Assembly (NCBI GenBank): GCA_041624375.1
Contig: JBFJVD010000060.1
Span: 1 to 13,051, forward strand
DNA length: 13,051 nt
DNA from: JBFJVD01 sp041624375
Lineage (GTDB): Bacteria; Chloroflexota; Anaerolineae; Anaerolineales; E44-bin32
Reading direction: 5' to 3'
Shown here: positions 6,932 to 13,051 of the stretch, in pieces
How positions within the stretch are numbered: position 1 is the stretch's first letter
Layout: every line of letters starts with the position of its first letter
The notes under the pieces: generated by a model
What the model was told of the DNA's origin: nothing
Databases searched by the model: none
What the model saw: the letters and a program-made list of their open reading frames with translations, nothing else
Made by a program: the position numbers and the translations under genes

Positions 6932-8309
6932 CGCCATTCCCTGCCGCCGTGAAACTCGCCGCCCACCAACCCCAGGCCAGCCACTGCCAGAGCCGGCCGG
7001 GGTTCAGTAGCCATGGGTAGTAATCGAACAGCCCAACCACAGTGATCGCCAACAGCACAGCCGAAGCGGCGATCCATGCCTGACCGGCGGGTCGTTCGCG
7101 GCGGAGCGCAAGTGCCAACCAGGGAGCGGCGAGCGCCAATGCATAGAACCCGGCGCCGAGCAGCCCGATCTCGGCGGCTGCTTCCAGGAGCGTCAGGTGC
7201 GCAGGCTGGTAGAAGAAGGGAAACTCGGGGAAGCGGGCGCGCAGGGCCAGCGGCAGCGCACCGAGGCCCGTCCCGGTGAGCGCGTTCTCTGCGAAGACCT
7301 CGTTTGTGGCTGCGTTGAGTGTTCCCCGCTCACTGAGCGATCGAGACTCCAGCGGATTGACGGCAAATGCATCGGCCAATCCCAACCGGCTGGCGACAGC
7401 TCCCGGGTACCGCAACAGGAAGAGGATGACCAGCGCTTCGACGATGACGAAGACAAACAGCAAGCGTCGCTCGCTCCCTGGTTCGTGCCGGCGCAGCATG
7501 AGCCACAAGAACAGGAGACCCACAGCCAGGCCCAACCAGGCGGCGCGCGAGAAGGTTGCCAGGAGCCCTGCGAAGCTGACGGCGATGGCCAGAAGCAGCC
7601 AGCGGGATCGCCGGCCGCCGGTCGCGTAGGAAGCGATCAAGAGCAAGAGCGCGAAGGTCAGCGTGCCGCCGAGCAGGTTGGGGTGGTCACTCAGGCCGTA
7701 GGCTCGCAGGATCCGGGTCCCTTGCGCGCCGACCACGCTCACCCCCGACCAGGCCGGATCCAGCAGGTGCTCACCGAGCAGCTGAAGCCCGAGCGAGCGC
7801 TGCGCATATAGCTGGCCGATGGCGATCACCGATTGAAGACCAGCCTGCAGTGCCACCGGCCATACAAGCAGTTTGAGGCTCCGAATTTCGTTCACCACAT
7901 ACAGGTACAAGGCGAAGAGCGCAGCCAGCCGGACGGTGTGGTAGAGCGAGAGGGCGGGGTCAACCGAGAAGGCGCTGGAGAGCCCGCCGACGGCCATGAA
8001 GCCGGCGATCGGCGCCCAGAGCAGCGCCGGCCCTGCGGAGATGGATCTTGAGTCCATGGCGAGGCTCAATCCCCAGAGGCCCAGCGTGAGCAAGAGCAGG
8101 CCATCGGCCGCGAAGAGCAGGAAATCGGTGTAATCGGCGTAGATCGGTGGACTCGGGCGCGGCACGAGCACCAGACGCAGCCGCAGGGGCAGAAGCACGA
8201 CGGTGCCGGCGAAGGCGAAGTAGGCCAGGCGGCGCAACCATGAGGCGACGCGGGTGTTCGTGATCGGCCGGCTATGCTGCCGCGAGGTATCGAGGGCCAG
8301 ATTCGTCAT
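6924..8309 (-). CDS. O-antigen polymerase/ligase family membrane protein (Wzy/WaaL-like)
   Basis: 461-residue polytopic inner-membrane protein with about 11-12 hydrophobic spans; the Wzy_C/O-antigen ligase family has similar length. Diagnostic segments: LRAYGLSDHPNLLGG (202-216), TFSRAAWLGLAVGLLFLW (252-269), a large loop with ERGTLNAATNEVFAENALTG ahead of TGLGALP, and HLTLLEAAAEIGLLGAG, the conserved H-x5-E-x3-E-x-G-type stretch before a late helix. Such proteins join lipid-linked oligosaccharide units into polymer (Wzy) or attach chains to an acceptor (ligase, or O-oligosaccharyltransferase); sequence alone does not separate these. The ATG at 8309 is the only good start: an in-frame stop lies 33 bases upstream and no other start codon falls between. 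The Shine-Dalgarno is weak. It is the first gene of the seven-gene coupled group, with the gene-free stretch 8310-8719 as its leader. Confidence 0.88.
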   Translation of the reverse strand: MTNLALDTSRQHSRPITNTRVASWLRRLAYFAFAGTVVLLPLRLRLVLVPRPSPPIYADYTDFLLFAADGLLLLTLGLWGLSLAMDSRSISAGPALLWAPIAGFMAVGGLSSAFSVDPALSLYHTVRLAALFALYLYVVNEIRSLKLLVWPVALQAGLQSVIAIGQLYAQRSLGLQLLGEHLLDPAWSGVSVVGAQGTRILRAYGLSDHPNLLGGTLTFALLLLIASYATGGRRSRWLLLAIAVSFAGLLATFSRAAWLGLAVGLLFLWLMLRRHEPGSERRLLFVFVIVEALVILFLLRYPGAVASRLGLADAFAVNPLESRSLSERGTLNAATNEVFAENALTGTGLGALPLALRARFPEFPFFYQPAHLTLLEAAAEIGLLGAGFYALALAAPWLALALRRERPAGQAWIAASAVLLAITVVGLFDYYPWLLNPGRLWQWLAWGWWAASFTAAGNGDA

Positions 8310-8508
8310 GCTGATGTCCGGCCGTCGGCCCGGGCTGTCAGTTTACATCCCCGACCGTGGTGCCTGGCGCGTACGTGCGCAAGCCGGCGATGGCGGGGGC
8401 GTTCCGGCAGGGCAAATGAAGCCTCGATGAACCACCGCAGCTCTGAATCGTCCTGCGCGGCAGGATACCGTAGAGGAGACTGCGCCCGGAGAGATGGACG
8501 GAGCGGGG

Positions 8509-8538
8509 GGCTTGCGACGCATGGCTGCGGCGCAAGCC
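8509..8538 (-). repeat. Long-stem inverted repeat (hairpin) in leader of polysaccharide operon
   Basis: Arms 8509-8520 and 8527-8538 pair over 12 base pairs with one mismatch (A opposite G on the plus strand), around a six-base loop. In RNA this would make a stable hairpin about 200 bases ahead of the polymerase/ligase start. In minus-strand direction it is followed by a run of C and no T tract, so it does not look like an intrinsic terminator. Confidence 0.6.
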
Positions 8539-8624
8539 TGAGCTGACACCCGGGGTGATCTCCTCCGGATATCTGCACGGGCGGCCATGCATCCTCGATC
8601 CCTGGGTTCGCCTTGCTCTTGTTT

Positions 8625-8649
8625 AGCAGGCTTATCCCTCCATCCTGCT
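8625..8649 (-). repeat. Short inverted repeat in intergenic region
   Basis: Arms AGCAGG (8625-8630) and CCTGCT (8644-8649) flank a 13-base interior, within about 100 bases downstream of the GT4 stop. The stem is only six base pairs and no T tract follows on the minus strand, so a terminator or attenuator role is only a possibility. Confidence 0.3.
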
Positions 8650-8719
8650 CGACCTCTGTGTTCTCCTCGGCGGAATCGAGTTCAACAGAAAGAACAACCT
8701 GAGACTACGGCGCTGGACA

Positions 8720-9907
8720 TCATGCGTTCACCCCGATCCGCTCGCTGAACTCATCACGCCTTAGATGGATCTCACCCGTCCGGTCGCCAAACCCGGTCCA
8801 GGCTCGCTCAAGGGCTGCCACCAATTCCTGCTGGAAGCGTTCTTTGCCGAAGGACCTCGCGTGATCTCGCAGCGCAATGGGGTCTACCTCGACCGCACCG
8901 GCTTCAAAGCGGCAAATCGCGGTTGCCAGGCTGGCGGGCGTCGGGTGCTCATAGAACAAGGCCCCTTCGCTTCCCCGCAAGGTCTCGGGAAGACCTCCGC
9001 GTCGCAAGGCGATGACGGGAACCCCTGCTGCATAGGCCTCAAGCGGCGCGATGCCGAAATCCTCTTCGGCGCCGTGGACATAGGCCTTCGCCCGACTTAA
9101 CAGGGCTGCCAGTTCATCATCCGCCAGCCAGCCCACCAATTCGACATTCGGTCCGGCAAGCTGTGCAAGACGGCGGCGCTCGGGTCCCTCACCGACGATC
9201 TTGAGCGGCAAGCCGAGGTCGGTAAAGGTTTCAACGATCAGATCAATACGTTTTTGCGGGACGAGCCGTGACATCGTGATGTAGTAATCGGCGCGCGTGC
9301 CGGCTGGTCGGAAGCGCTGCAGGTTGACCGGTGGATGAATCACCTCCGCGCGGCGGCGGTAGGCGCGCCACACGCAGCCGGCGATCCATTCGGAAATGGC
9401 GATGAAATGGTCCACGCGCCCAGCCGCTGAGTGATCCCAGAGGCGCAGGTAGTGCAGGATGGGTCGGACAGCGAGACGCTTCAGCACGGGGGCGCCCTTC
9501 AGCCAGCCAAGGTAGTCGTGGTATTGATGCCAGGCGAATCGCGCAGGCGTGTAGATGTAGTTGACATGCAGCTGATCCGGACGAACGAGCACGCCATGGG
9601 CGACCGCGCTGCTGAAGGAGAGCACAATGTGGTACGGCCGCAGATCGAACTGTTCAACGGCGAACGGCATAAGCGGGAGGTAATGCCGATAGGCGCGCCG
9701 GGCGAACGGCATCCGTTGCAGGAAGGACGTTCGCACCTCGGCCCGACCGATCGCCGAGTGCTCGAAGAGCCGTGGGTCGTGGACCAGCGTGTGGACCACG
9801 GCATCGGGGAAGCATTCAAGGGCGGCCTCAAGGACGCGTTCGGCCCCGCCGAAGGAGGTCAGCCAGTCGTGTACAAAGGCGATATCGAGCCGATCGAGTG
9901 TCGACAT
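8720..9907 (-). CDS. GT4 family glycosyltransferase (mannosyltransferase-like)
   Basis: 395-residue cytosolic or membrane-associated GT-B glycosyltransferase. N-terminal Rossmann half: IAFVHDWLTSFGGAERVLEA (9-28), with the GGAER acceptor-side glycine loop, and VHTLVHDPRLF (38-48). The C-terminal donor half starts near YYITMSRLVPQKRIDLIV (208-225), then KIVGEGPER and the EX7E motif in EEDFGIAPLEAYAAGVPVIA (E282 and E290), a typical GT4 nucleotide-sugar site. This combination resembles bacterial mannosyltransferases of the WbaZ type, but the sugar is a guess. Start at 9907 is the only suitable ATG near the conserved beginning; no Shine-Dalgarno is seen and the bases just ahead are T-rich. It lies 42 bases after the other GT4 gene, likely the same transcript. 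It presumably adds one sugar to the repeat unit. Confidence 0.9.
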   Translation of the reverse strand: MSTLDRLDIAFVHDWLTSFGGAERVLEAALECFPDAVVHTLVHDPRLFEHSAIGRAEVRTSFLQRMPFARRAYRHYLPLMPFAVEQFDLRPYHIVLSFSSAVAHGVLVRPDQLHVNYIYTPARFAWHQYHDYLGWLKGAPVLKRLAVRPILHYLRLWDHSAAGRVDHFIAISEWIAGCVWRAYRRRAEVIHPPVNLQRFRPAGTRADYYITMSRLVPQKRIDLIVETFTDLGLPLKIVGEGPERRRLAQLAGPNVELVGWLADDELAALLSRAKAYVHGAEEDFGIAPLEAYAAGVPVIALRRGGLPETLRGSEGALFYEHPTPASLATAICRFEAGAVEVDPIALRDHARSFGKERFQQELVAALERAWTGFGDRTGEIHLRRDEFSERIGVNA

Positions 9908-9949
9908 AGAATCAAAATGAGCTGCGCCGGCGATGGGTGGCTCGTTAAG

Positions 9950-10978
9950 TTATACGGAGCGGAGGCAAGTCCAGATGTCTTGGGCGGTTCGATCCCAGGA
10001 GAATGTGGCCGCCTGTGCCAGGCTGGCGGGGGCGGCCCGGCGGCGCAAGTCAGCGTCTTTCAGCGCGCGGGATAGACTGGCGGCGATCGCCGAGGTGTCC
10101 AGGGGGTCGAAGAGGAGCGCGGCGTCGCCGACCACTTCGGGCAGCGCGCCAGCGGTGGAGGCAAGCACGGGCGTTCCACAAGCCATCGCCTCCAGCGCCG
10201 TCAGGCCAAATCCTTCGTAGAGCGAGGCGATCACGAAGGCAGTTGCGCCGCTGTAGAGAGCGGGCAGGTGGGTCTCCGGGACGCGGCCGAGCCGGCGAAC
10301 CCCTGGGGCTACCCCTGGAAGGCCCGCGCCCTTGAAGACGCGGCCCGGCGCGCCGGCGAGCACCAAGGCAGCATCCGGCAACTCAGCAGAGGTCCGCTGC
10401 CAGGCCTCGAGGAGGCGGGCAAGATTCTTGCGCGGCTCCAGCGAGCCGACGAAGAGCAGGTAGATGGGCGGCAGATCGTATGACTGGCGTATGGCGGCGA
10501 CGGCGGTCGCGGGCTGCGGAGCGAACCGGCTTCGGTCCACGCCGGGCGGGATGACGGTGAGGCGCGATGGCGGGATACGGCAGTGGGCGAGCAGCCGGTT
10601 GCGGGCGAACTGCGAGCCGGTGATCACACGCCGCACCCGTTGGGCCAGCCGCGGGATCAGCCAGCCGTACCAGCGGGCGTAAAGCGGTGCGAACCATTCC
10701 GGATGGTCGAGCGGGCTGGCGTCGTGGATCGTCACCACCTGAGAGGCGACGCGCAGCGGGCCGCTGTTGGCCGGAGACCAGAGCAGGCCGTCGGCAGGAA
10801 GGCGGCGCGGCAGGACGAGTTGTTCCCAGGCGTGGCCGGCCGCGCCGCGCCGGGCTCGTGCCGGCCGGAGCAGGGTGACCTTTGCGCCGAGGCGGGCGAC
10901 GACCTCGCCGGCGTAGCGCTCCACACCGGTTGTCGGTCGTCCTTCGTAGCGGGCGTTGACAAAGACCGGTTGAGGCAT
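9950..10978 (-). CDS. GT4 family glycosyltransferase
   Basis: 342-residue GT-B glycosyltransferase. The N-terminal half opens with FVNARYEGRPTTGVERYAGE (6-25), the usual start of acceptor-side domains in this family, and includes TIHDASPLDHPEW (83-95) and ITGSQFARNRL (119-129). The C-terminal half has FVGSLEPRKNLARLLEAW (176-193) and SLYEGFGLTALEAMACGTPV (252-271), the EX7E site with E255 and E263. The open frame continues upstream to an ATG at 11203, but that 75-residue extension is Pro/Arg-rich, lies in the palindrome-rich gap and has no family similarity; the ATG at 10978, placed right before the conserved start, is chosen. No strong Shine-Dalgarno. First gene of the two-gene GT4 block, possibly driven from the TACAAT element about 60 bases upstream. 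It is not very similar to the next gene, so the two likely add different linkages. Confidence 0.9.
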   Translation of the reverse strand: MPQPVFVNARYEGRPTTGVERYAGEVVARLGAKVTLLRPARARRGAAGHAWEQLVLPRRLPADGLLWSPANSGPLRVASQVVTIHDASPLDHPEWFAPLYARWYGWLIPRLAQRVRRVITGSQFARNRLLAHCRIPPSRLTVIPPGVDRSRFAPQPATAVAAIRQSYDLPPIYLLFVGSLEPRKNLARLLEAWQRTSAELPDAALVLAGAPGRVFKGAGLPGVAPGVRRLGRVPETHLPALYSGATAFVIASLYEGFGLTALEAMACGTPVLASTAGALPEVVGDAALLFDPLDTSAIAASLSRALKDADLRRRAAPASLAQAATFSWDRTAQDIWTCLRSV

Positions 10979-11037
10979 GTTCAGCCGCCGGGCGGTCGGG
11001 GCTGTGTGCGGATGGCGCCGCGCAGCGGTCCATGCGG

Positions 11038-11043
11038 ATTGTA
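11038..11043 (-). promoter_or_regulatory. Possible -10 element for the GT4 block
   Basis: Minus-strand TACAAT sits about 60 bases before the start at 10978 and is one base from the TATAAT consensus. The bases 17 further upstream are G-rich and give no recognisable -35, so this is only a candidate. Confidence 0.25.
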
Positions 11044-11055
11044 CCTGCTCCCATT

Positions 11056-11116
11056 CCCCCCTCCCCATAGCTGGAGCGCGTCGTTCAGGCGCAGGGTTGG
11101 GCCGTGGGGAGGGGGG
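11056..11116. repeat. Inverted repeat of C-rich and G-rich tracts
   Basis: CCCCCCTCCCCA at 11056-11067 is the exact reverse complement of 11105-11116, leaving a 37-base interior. It lies between the candidate -10 element and the rest of the gap. Because the tracts are of low complexity, the pairing could be fortuitous. Confidence 0.45.
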
Positions 11117-11137
11117 AGAGGAGGGTCTCGCGGTCTC

Positions 11138-11170
11138 ACCTTCCCGGGAGCTTGGAGCTTCCGGGAAGGT
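11138..11170. repeat. Inverted repeat, 14-bp stem
   Basis: Arms 11138-11151 and 11157-11170 pair over 14 positions with a single G-T pair, around loop TTGGA. A long, nearly perfect stem like this is unlikely by chance. No T tract flanks it on either strand, so it is more like an extragenic repeat or protein-binding palindrome than a terminator. Confidence 0.55.
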
Positions 11171-11236
11171 TGTGAAGAAAACGCCGCTTCCACCCCTCTG
11201 CACGGAGGGGGCAGTTCAGCAAGGTGAAGGACAAGA

Positions 11237-11274
11237 CCATGTGCAGGGGGGATGGGAAACCTGCACCCACATGG
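11237..11274. repeat. Compound inverted repeat
   Basis: CCATGTG (11237-11243) pairs with CACATGG (11268-11274). An alternative pairing uses GTGCAGG (11241-11247) with CCTGCAC (11260-11266). The two nested pairings share bases, giving a stem with a small bulge or two alternative folds. Confidence 0.45.
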
Positions 11275-11310
11275 CCCATGAGGTCAGGTGGATGGATCGC
11301 AAAAGCCAAG

Positions 11311-11332
11311 CCTCTCCCCTTGAGGGGAGAGG
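11311..11332 (-). repeat. Perfect 10-bp palindrome, possible weak terminator
   Basis: CCTCTCCCCT (11311-11320) and AGGGGAGAGG (11323-11332) are exact reverse complements separated by TG. Read on the minus strand, about 80 bases after the permease stop, it is followed by CTTGGCTTTT, so weak intrinsic termination of the transporter operon is possible. Similar palindromes are widespread as extragenic repeats in GC-rich bacteria, which is the alternative. Confidence 0.4.
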
Positions 11333-11375
11333 GTAGGGGGAGGGGTTTGCCGCGATACCCTTCTCATCTCTTCTT

Positions 11376-11392
11376 CTCACCGGCAGGGTGAG
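11376..11392 (-). repeat. Short hairpin just after the permease stop
   Basis: CTCACC (11376-11381) and GGTGAG (11387-11392) surround loop GGCAG, about 20 bases after the permease stop in the minus-strand direction. A purine-rich run follows rather than T residues, so it may protect the mRNA 3' end more than terminate it. Confidence 0.3.
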
Positions 11393-11411
11393 GTGAGTCT
11401 GTCGGGGAGGA

Positions 11412-12341
11412 TCAGCCCTTCACGCCTCCTGCAACCAGGCCCTGCTCGAGGAAGCGCTCCAGCGCCAGGAACAGGATGACGACCGGCAGGGTCATGATGG
11501 TGGAGGCGGCCATGACCACATTCGGCCGCGGGCTCGGGTCGTTGAAGATCGTGTTAATCTTGATCGGCATGGTGAACAGTTCGCGATCGTTGAGGAACAC
11601 GAGCGCATAGAGAAATTCATTCCAGGCGATCATGAAGGTGTAGATCGCCACCGAGATCAGGGCCGGTATCGCCAGCGGCAGTGTGATGCGCCAGATCACC
11701 CCAAAGCGGCTGCAGCCGTCGATCAGGCCCGCCTGCTCGATTTCCGAGGGGATGGTGCGGAAGTAGTTGGCCAGCATGTAGAGCGCCACCGGCAGCGTCT
11801 GTGCCAGGTAAGTGACGACCAGGACTGGCAGGTTGTCCTGAACATCGAATCCAATCCGGCTGCCGACCTGGGCCAGCATGGCGAATAGTGGAATGATCAG
11901 CAACACCCCGGGGAACAGGTACACAAGCAGGATGCCGTTAAGCAGCGCATCCTTGCCGCGGAACTGGAGCCGGGCGATCGCATAAGCGCCCAGCGTGGAG
12001 AGAACCACGGCGATCATCGCCGTGGGAATCGCCACCTTCACGCTGTTAACGATGTTTGTTCCGAAGCGTCCGATCGGACTCTCGGGATCAAACAGCTCGC
12101 GATAAGCTTCAAGCCGCAGGCCGGCCGGGATGTAGACCGGCTCACGACCGCCGATCTCCGCGCGGGTCTTGAAGGAGGAGCTCACCATCCAATAGAAGGG
12201 GAAGAGGATGGTTGTGAGAAACACGGTAAGCGTCAGTGCAACGATGAAGCGCGGCCAGGTGATCCAGTTGGCCAGCTGATCGATGAAATTCTGACGCCCC
12301 CTGGCTGGGGTGCTTTGGCGGGCCGTGTCCTGAAGAGTCAT
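11412..12341 (-). CDS. Carbohydrate ABC transporter permease, MalG-like
   Basis: 309-residue inner-membrane permease of a binding-protein-dependent (CUT1-type) ABC importer. A cytosolic Arg-rich N-terminus (1-30) precedes six predicted helices near 33-53, 100-123, 133-156, 172-192, 224-247 and 277-295. The cytoplasmic EAA loop that docks the ATPase is IEQAGLIDGCSRFGVIWRIT (201-220) followed by LP. The ending FLEQGLVAGGVKG is characteristic of MalG-type permeases. The start at 12341 has a GGGGAGG Shine-Dalgarno seven bases upstream. It follows the MalF-like gene after 15 bases and forms the other half of the membrane channel. The substrate is probably a sugar or oligosaccharide; the specificity-giving binding protein is not in the window. 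Confidence 0.93.
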   Translation of the reverse strand: MTLQDTARQSTPARGRQNFIDQLANWITWPRFIVALTLTVFLTTILFPFYWMVSSSFKTRAEIGGREPVYIPAGLRLEAYRELFDPESPIGRFGTNIVNSVKVAIPTAMIAVVLSTLGAYAIARLQFRGKDALLNGILLVYLFPGVLLIIPLFAMLAQVGSRIGFDVQDNLPVLVVTYLAQTLPVALYMLANYFRTIPSEIEQAGLIDGCSRFGVIWRITLPLAIPALISVAIYTFMIAWNEFLYALVFLNDRELFTMPIKINTIFNDPSPRPNVVMAASTIMTLPVVILFLALERFLEQGLVAGGVKG

Positions 12342-12348
12342 CTCATTA

Positions 12349-12355
12349 CCTCCCC
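12349..12355 (-). promoter_or_regulatory. Strong Shine-Dalgarno of the MalG-like gene
   Basis: Minus-strand GGGGAGG, seven bases before the ATG at 12341. It fixes the start and lies within the 15-base gap to the previous gene. It is the strongest ribosome binding site in the window. Confidence 0.75.
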
Positions 12356-12356
12356 G

Positions 12357-13051
12357 CTACTCCTCAACATTGCGCATCACGACCCGAGCGTAGACTGCCA
12401 TGAAGGTGACCAGAATGACAAGCAGGATCATGGCGGTTGCTGCGCCGCGCCCGAAGTCGAAGAGCCGGAAACTGAATTCATAGGTGAGCACCGGCAGCAC
12501 CTTGGTGCCGAAGCCTCCACCCGTTAGGAGGAAGATGTCGTCGAATTTGTTGAAGGTCCACATCAAACGAAGGAGAAAGATTGCGCCCAGGATGTAGCGC
12601 AGCTGCGGCAAGGTCACGTAGCGGAACTTGGCCAGTGTCCCGGCGCCATCAACTTCTGCGGCTTCGTAAAGGGTGTTGTCGATGGCCTGCAGCCGGGCCA
12701 GGATCATCAGCATGGCGAAGGGGAAGTAGCGCCAGGCTTCGAAGATGATCACCAGCAAGAGCGCCAGGCCCCGGGTAGCCAGGTACGCCTGCGGCAGTTC
12801 AATGAGACCCAACCGCATCAGCACGTCGTTCAACACACCGGAAGGCCGTGGATCTAGGATCCAGCGCCAGACGAACGCTACGCTCACGATCGGGGCGACA
12901 TAGGGGATCAGGAAGGTGGCTCGCGTCAGACCCCGGCCGCGAAAAGGCCGGTTGAGCAGCAGCGCCGCGATCAGGCCGACGACCAGAGTCAGGAAGGTCG
13001 CCGCGAAGGAGTAAACGATGCTGGTCACCGCAGCGCCCCAGCTCTGCAGCC
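12357..13051 (-). CDS. Carbohydrate ABC transporter permease, MalF-like (5' end cut by window edge)
   Basis: C-terminal 230 or so residues of the partner permease. The reading frame is open to the right edge (…LQSWGAA before the internal GTG at 13028), and the usual first helix and periplasmic part would lie beyond, so the 5' end is missing; the family usually has about 290-310 residues. The fragment shows VVGLIAALLLNRPFRGRGLT, IPYVAPIVSVAFVWRWIL and an EAA loop YEAAEVDGAGTLAKFRYVTL plus P roughly 100 residues from the end, where it contacts the ATPase. The MTFNKF-type run (MWTFNKFDDIFLLTGGG) is typical of MalF/UgpA-like proteins. TAG at 12357 ends it 15 bases before the MalG-like start. It is thus one operon with it, most likely downstream of a solute-binding protein gene outside the window. 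Confidence 0.92.
   Translation of the reverse strand, partial: LQSWGAAVTSIVYSFAATFLTLVVGLIAALLLNRPFRGRGLTRATFLIPYVAPIVSVAFVWRWILDPRPSGVLNDVLMRLGLIELPQAYLATRGLALLLVIIFEAWRYFPFAMLMILARLQAIDNTLYEAAEVDGAGTLAKFRYVTLPQLRYILGAIFLLRLMWTFNKFDDIFLLTGGGFGTKVLPVLTYEFSFRLFDFGRGAATAMILLVILVTFMAVYARVVMRNVEE

Larger units (their letters stand above)
8310..8719 (-). other. Gene-free stretch upstream of the polysaccharide operon
   Basis: About 410 bases between the stop of the GT4 gene (8720) and the start of the polymerase/ligase gene (8309). I see no convincing gene. Small open frames in it lack recognisable domains. On the minus strand it contains a TTGTTC and a nearby TTGAAC, but neither pairs with a clear -10. 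Inverted repeats are present (see separate entries). As the only long gap before seven overlapping genes, it is the likely location of their promoter and leader. Basis: sequence plus inference. Confidence 0.6.
10979..11411 (-). other. Palindrome- and G/C-tract-rich intergenic region
   Basis: About 433 bases between the permease stop and the GT4 start, with no convincing gene. It holds five separate inverted repeats, several C or G runs of five to six, and pieces such as GGGTAGGGGGAGGGG next to the palindrome at 11311-11332, a style common in dispersed extragenic repeats. Nothing looks like transposase sequence. The repeats are listed separately. Confidence 0.6.

Noticed and set aside
8343..8549. 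Possible 68-residue gene on the minus strand with GTG start and GGAGGAG ten bases upstream
   Set aside because: The product is Ala/Pro/Arg-rich with no domain or hydrophobic pattern, and it covers the hairpin arms. The Shine-Dalgarno-like site alone is not enough in GC-rich DNA.
8547..8557. CACCC/GGGTG palindrome as a hairpin
   Set aside because: A one-base interior cannot form a loop; it could be a protein-binding site but there is no supporting evidence.
10979..11203. N-terminal extension of the GT4 gene to the ATG at 11203
   Set aside because: The added 75 residues are Pro/Arg-rich, run through palindromic repeats and precede the family's normal first strand, which starts right after the ATG at 10978.
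1..13051. CRISPR array, tRNA, rRNA or insertion sequence
   Set aside because: No regularly spaced direct repeats, cloverleaf-like sequence or transposase motif was found by eye on either strand.

Overview
The window is a high-GC bacterial chromosomal segment in which every convincing gene lies on the minus strand, so transcription runs from high to low coordinates. It is mainly a cell-surface or exopolysaccharide biosynthesis locus, next to the tail of a sugar-type ABC transporter operon. High GC, frequent GTG/ATG starts with 4-base stop/start overlaps, and a B12-binding radical SAM protein beside a nucleotidyltransferase-fold protein and glycosyltransferases all suggest a Chloroflexota-like or other GC-rich environmental bacterium. 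No rRNA or marker gene is present, so the lineage is an inference.

Reading in the direction of transcription there are three blocks. (A) 13051-11412: two MalF/MalG-type ABC permeases. The first is cut by the right edge. The substrate-binding protein, if linked, would lie beyond that edge. (B) 10978-8720: two GT4 (GT-B fold) glycosyltransferases 42 bases apart. (C) 8309 to beyond position 1: seven genes joined by overlapping stop and start codons. In order they are an O-antigen polymerase/ligase-family membrane protein, a processive membrane GT2 glycosyltransferase, a nucleotidyltransferase-fold protein, a B12-binding radical SAM enzyme, two SAM-dependent methyltransferases and a Wzx/MATE-like flippase cut by the left edge.

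Together blocks B and C have much of what a Wzx/Wzy-type pathway needs: sugar transfer, flipping, polymerisation or ligation, and a set of likely tailoring enzymes (radical SAM, two methyltransferases). The initiating phosphoglycosyl transferase, chain-length regulator and export proteins are not visible and must lie elsewhere. The polymer and its sugars cannot be deduced from the sequence.

Two gene-free stretches of about 410-430 bases separate the blocks. 8310-8719 holds a strong 12-bp-stem hairpin and other inverted repeats upstream of block C. 10979-11411 is rich in palindromes and C/G tracts and holds a possible -10 element. No insertion sequence, CRISPR array, tRNA or rRNA was seen. The locus is mostly of recognisable families. 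The least understood parts are the nucleotidyltransferase-fold/radical SAM pair and the structured intergenic regions.
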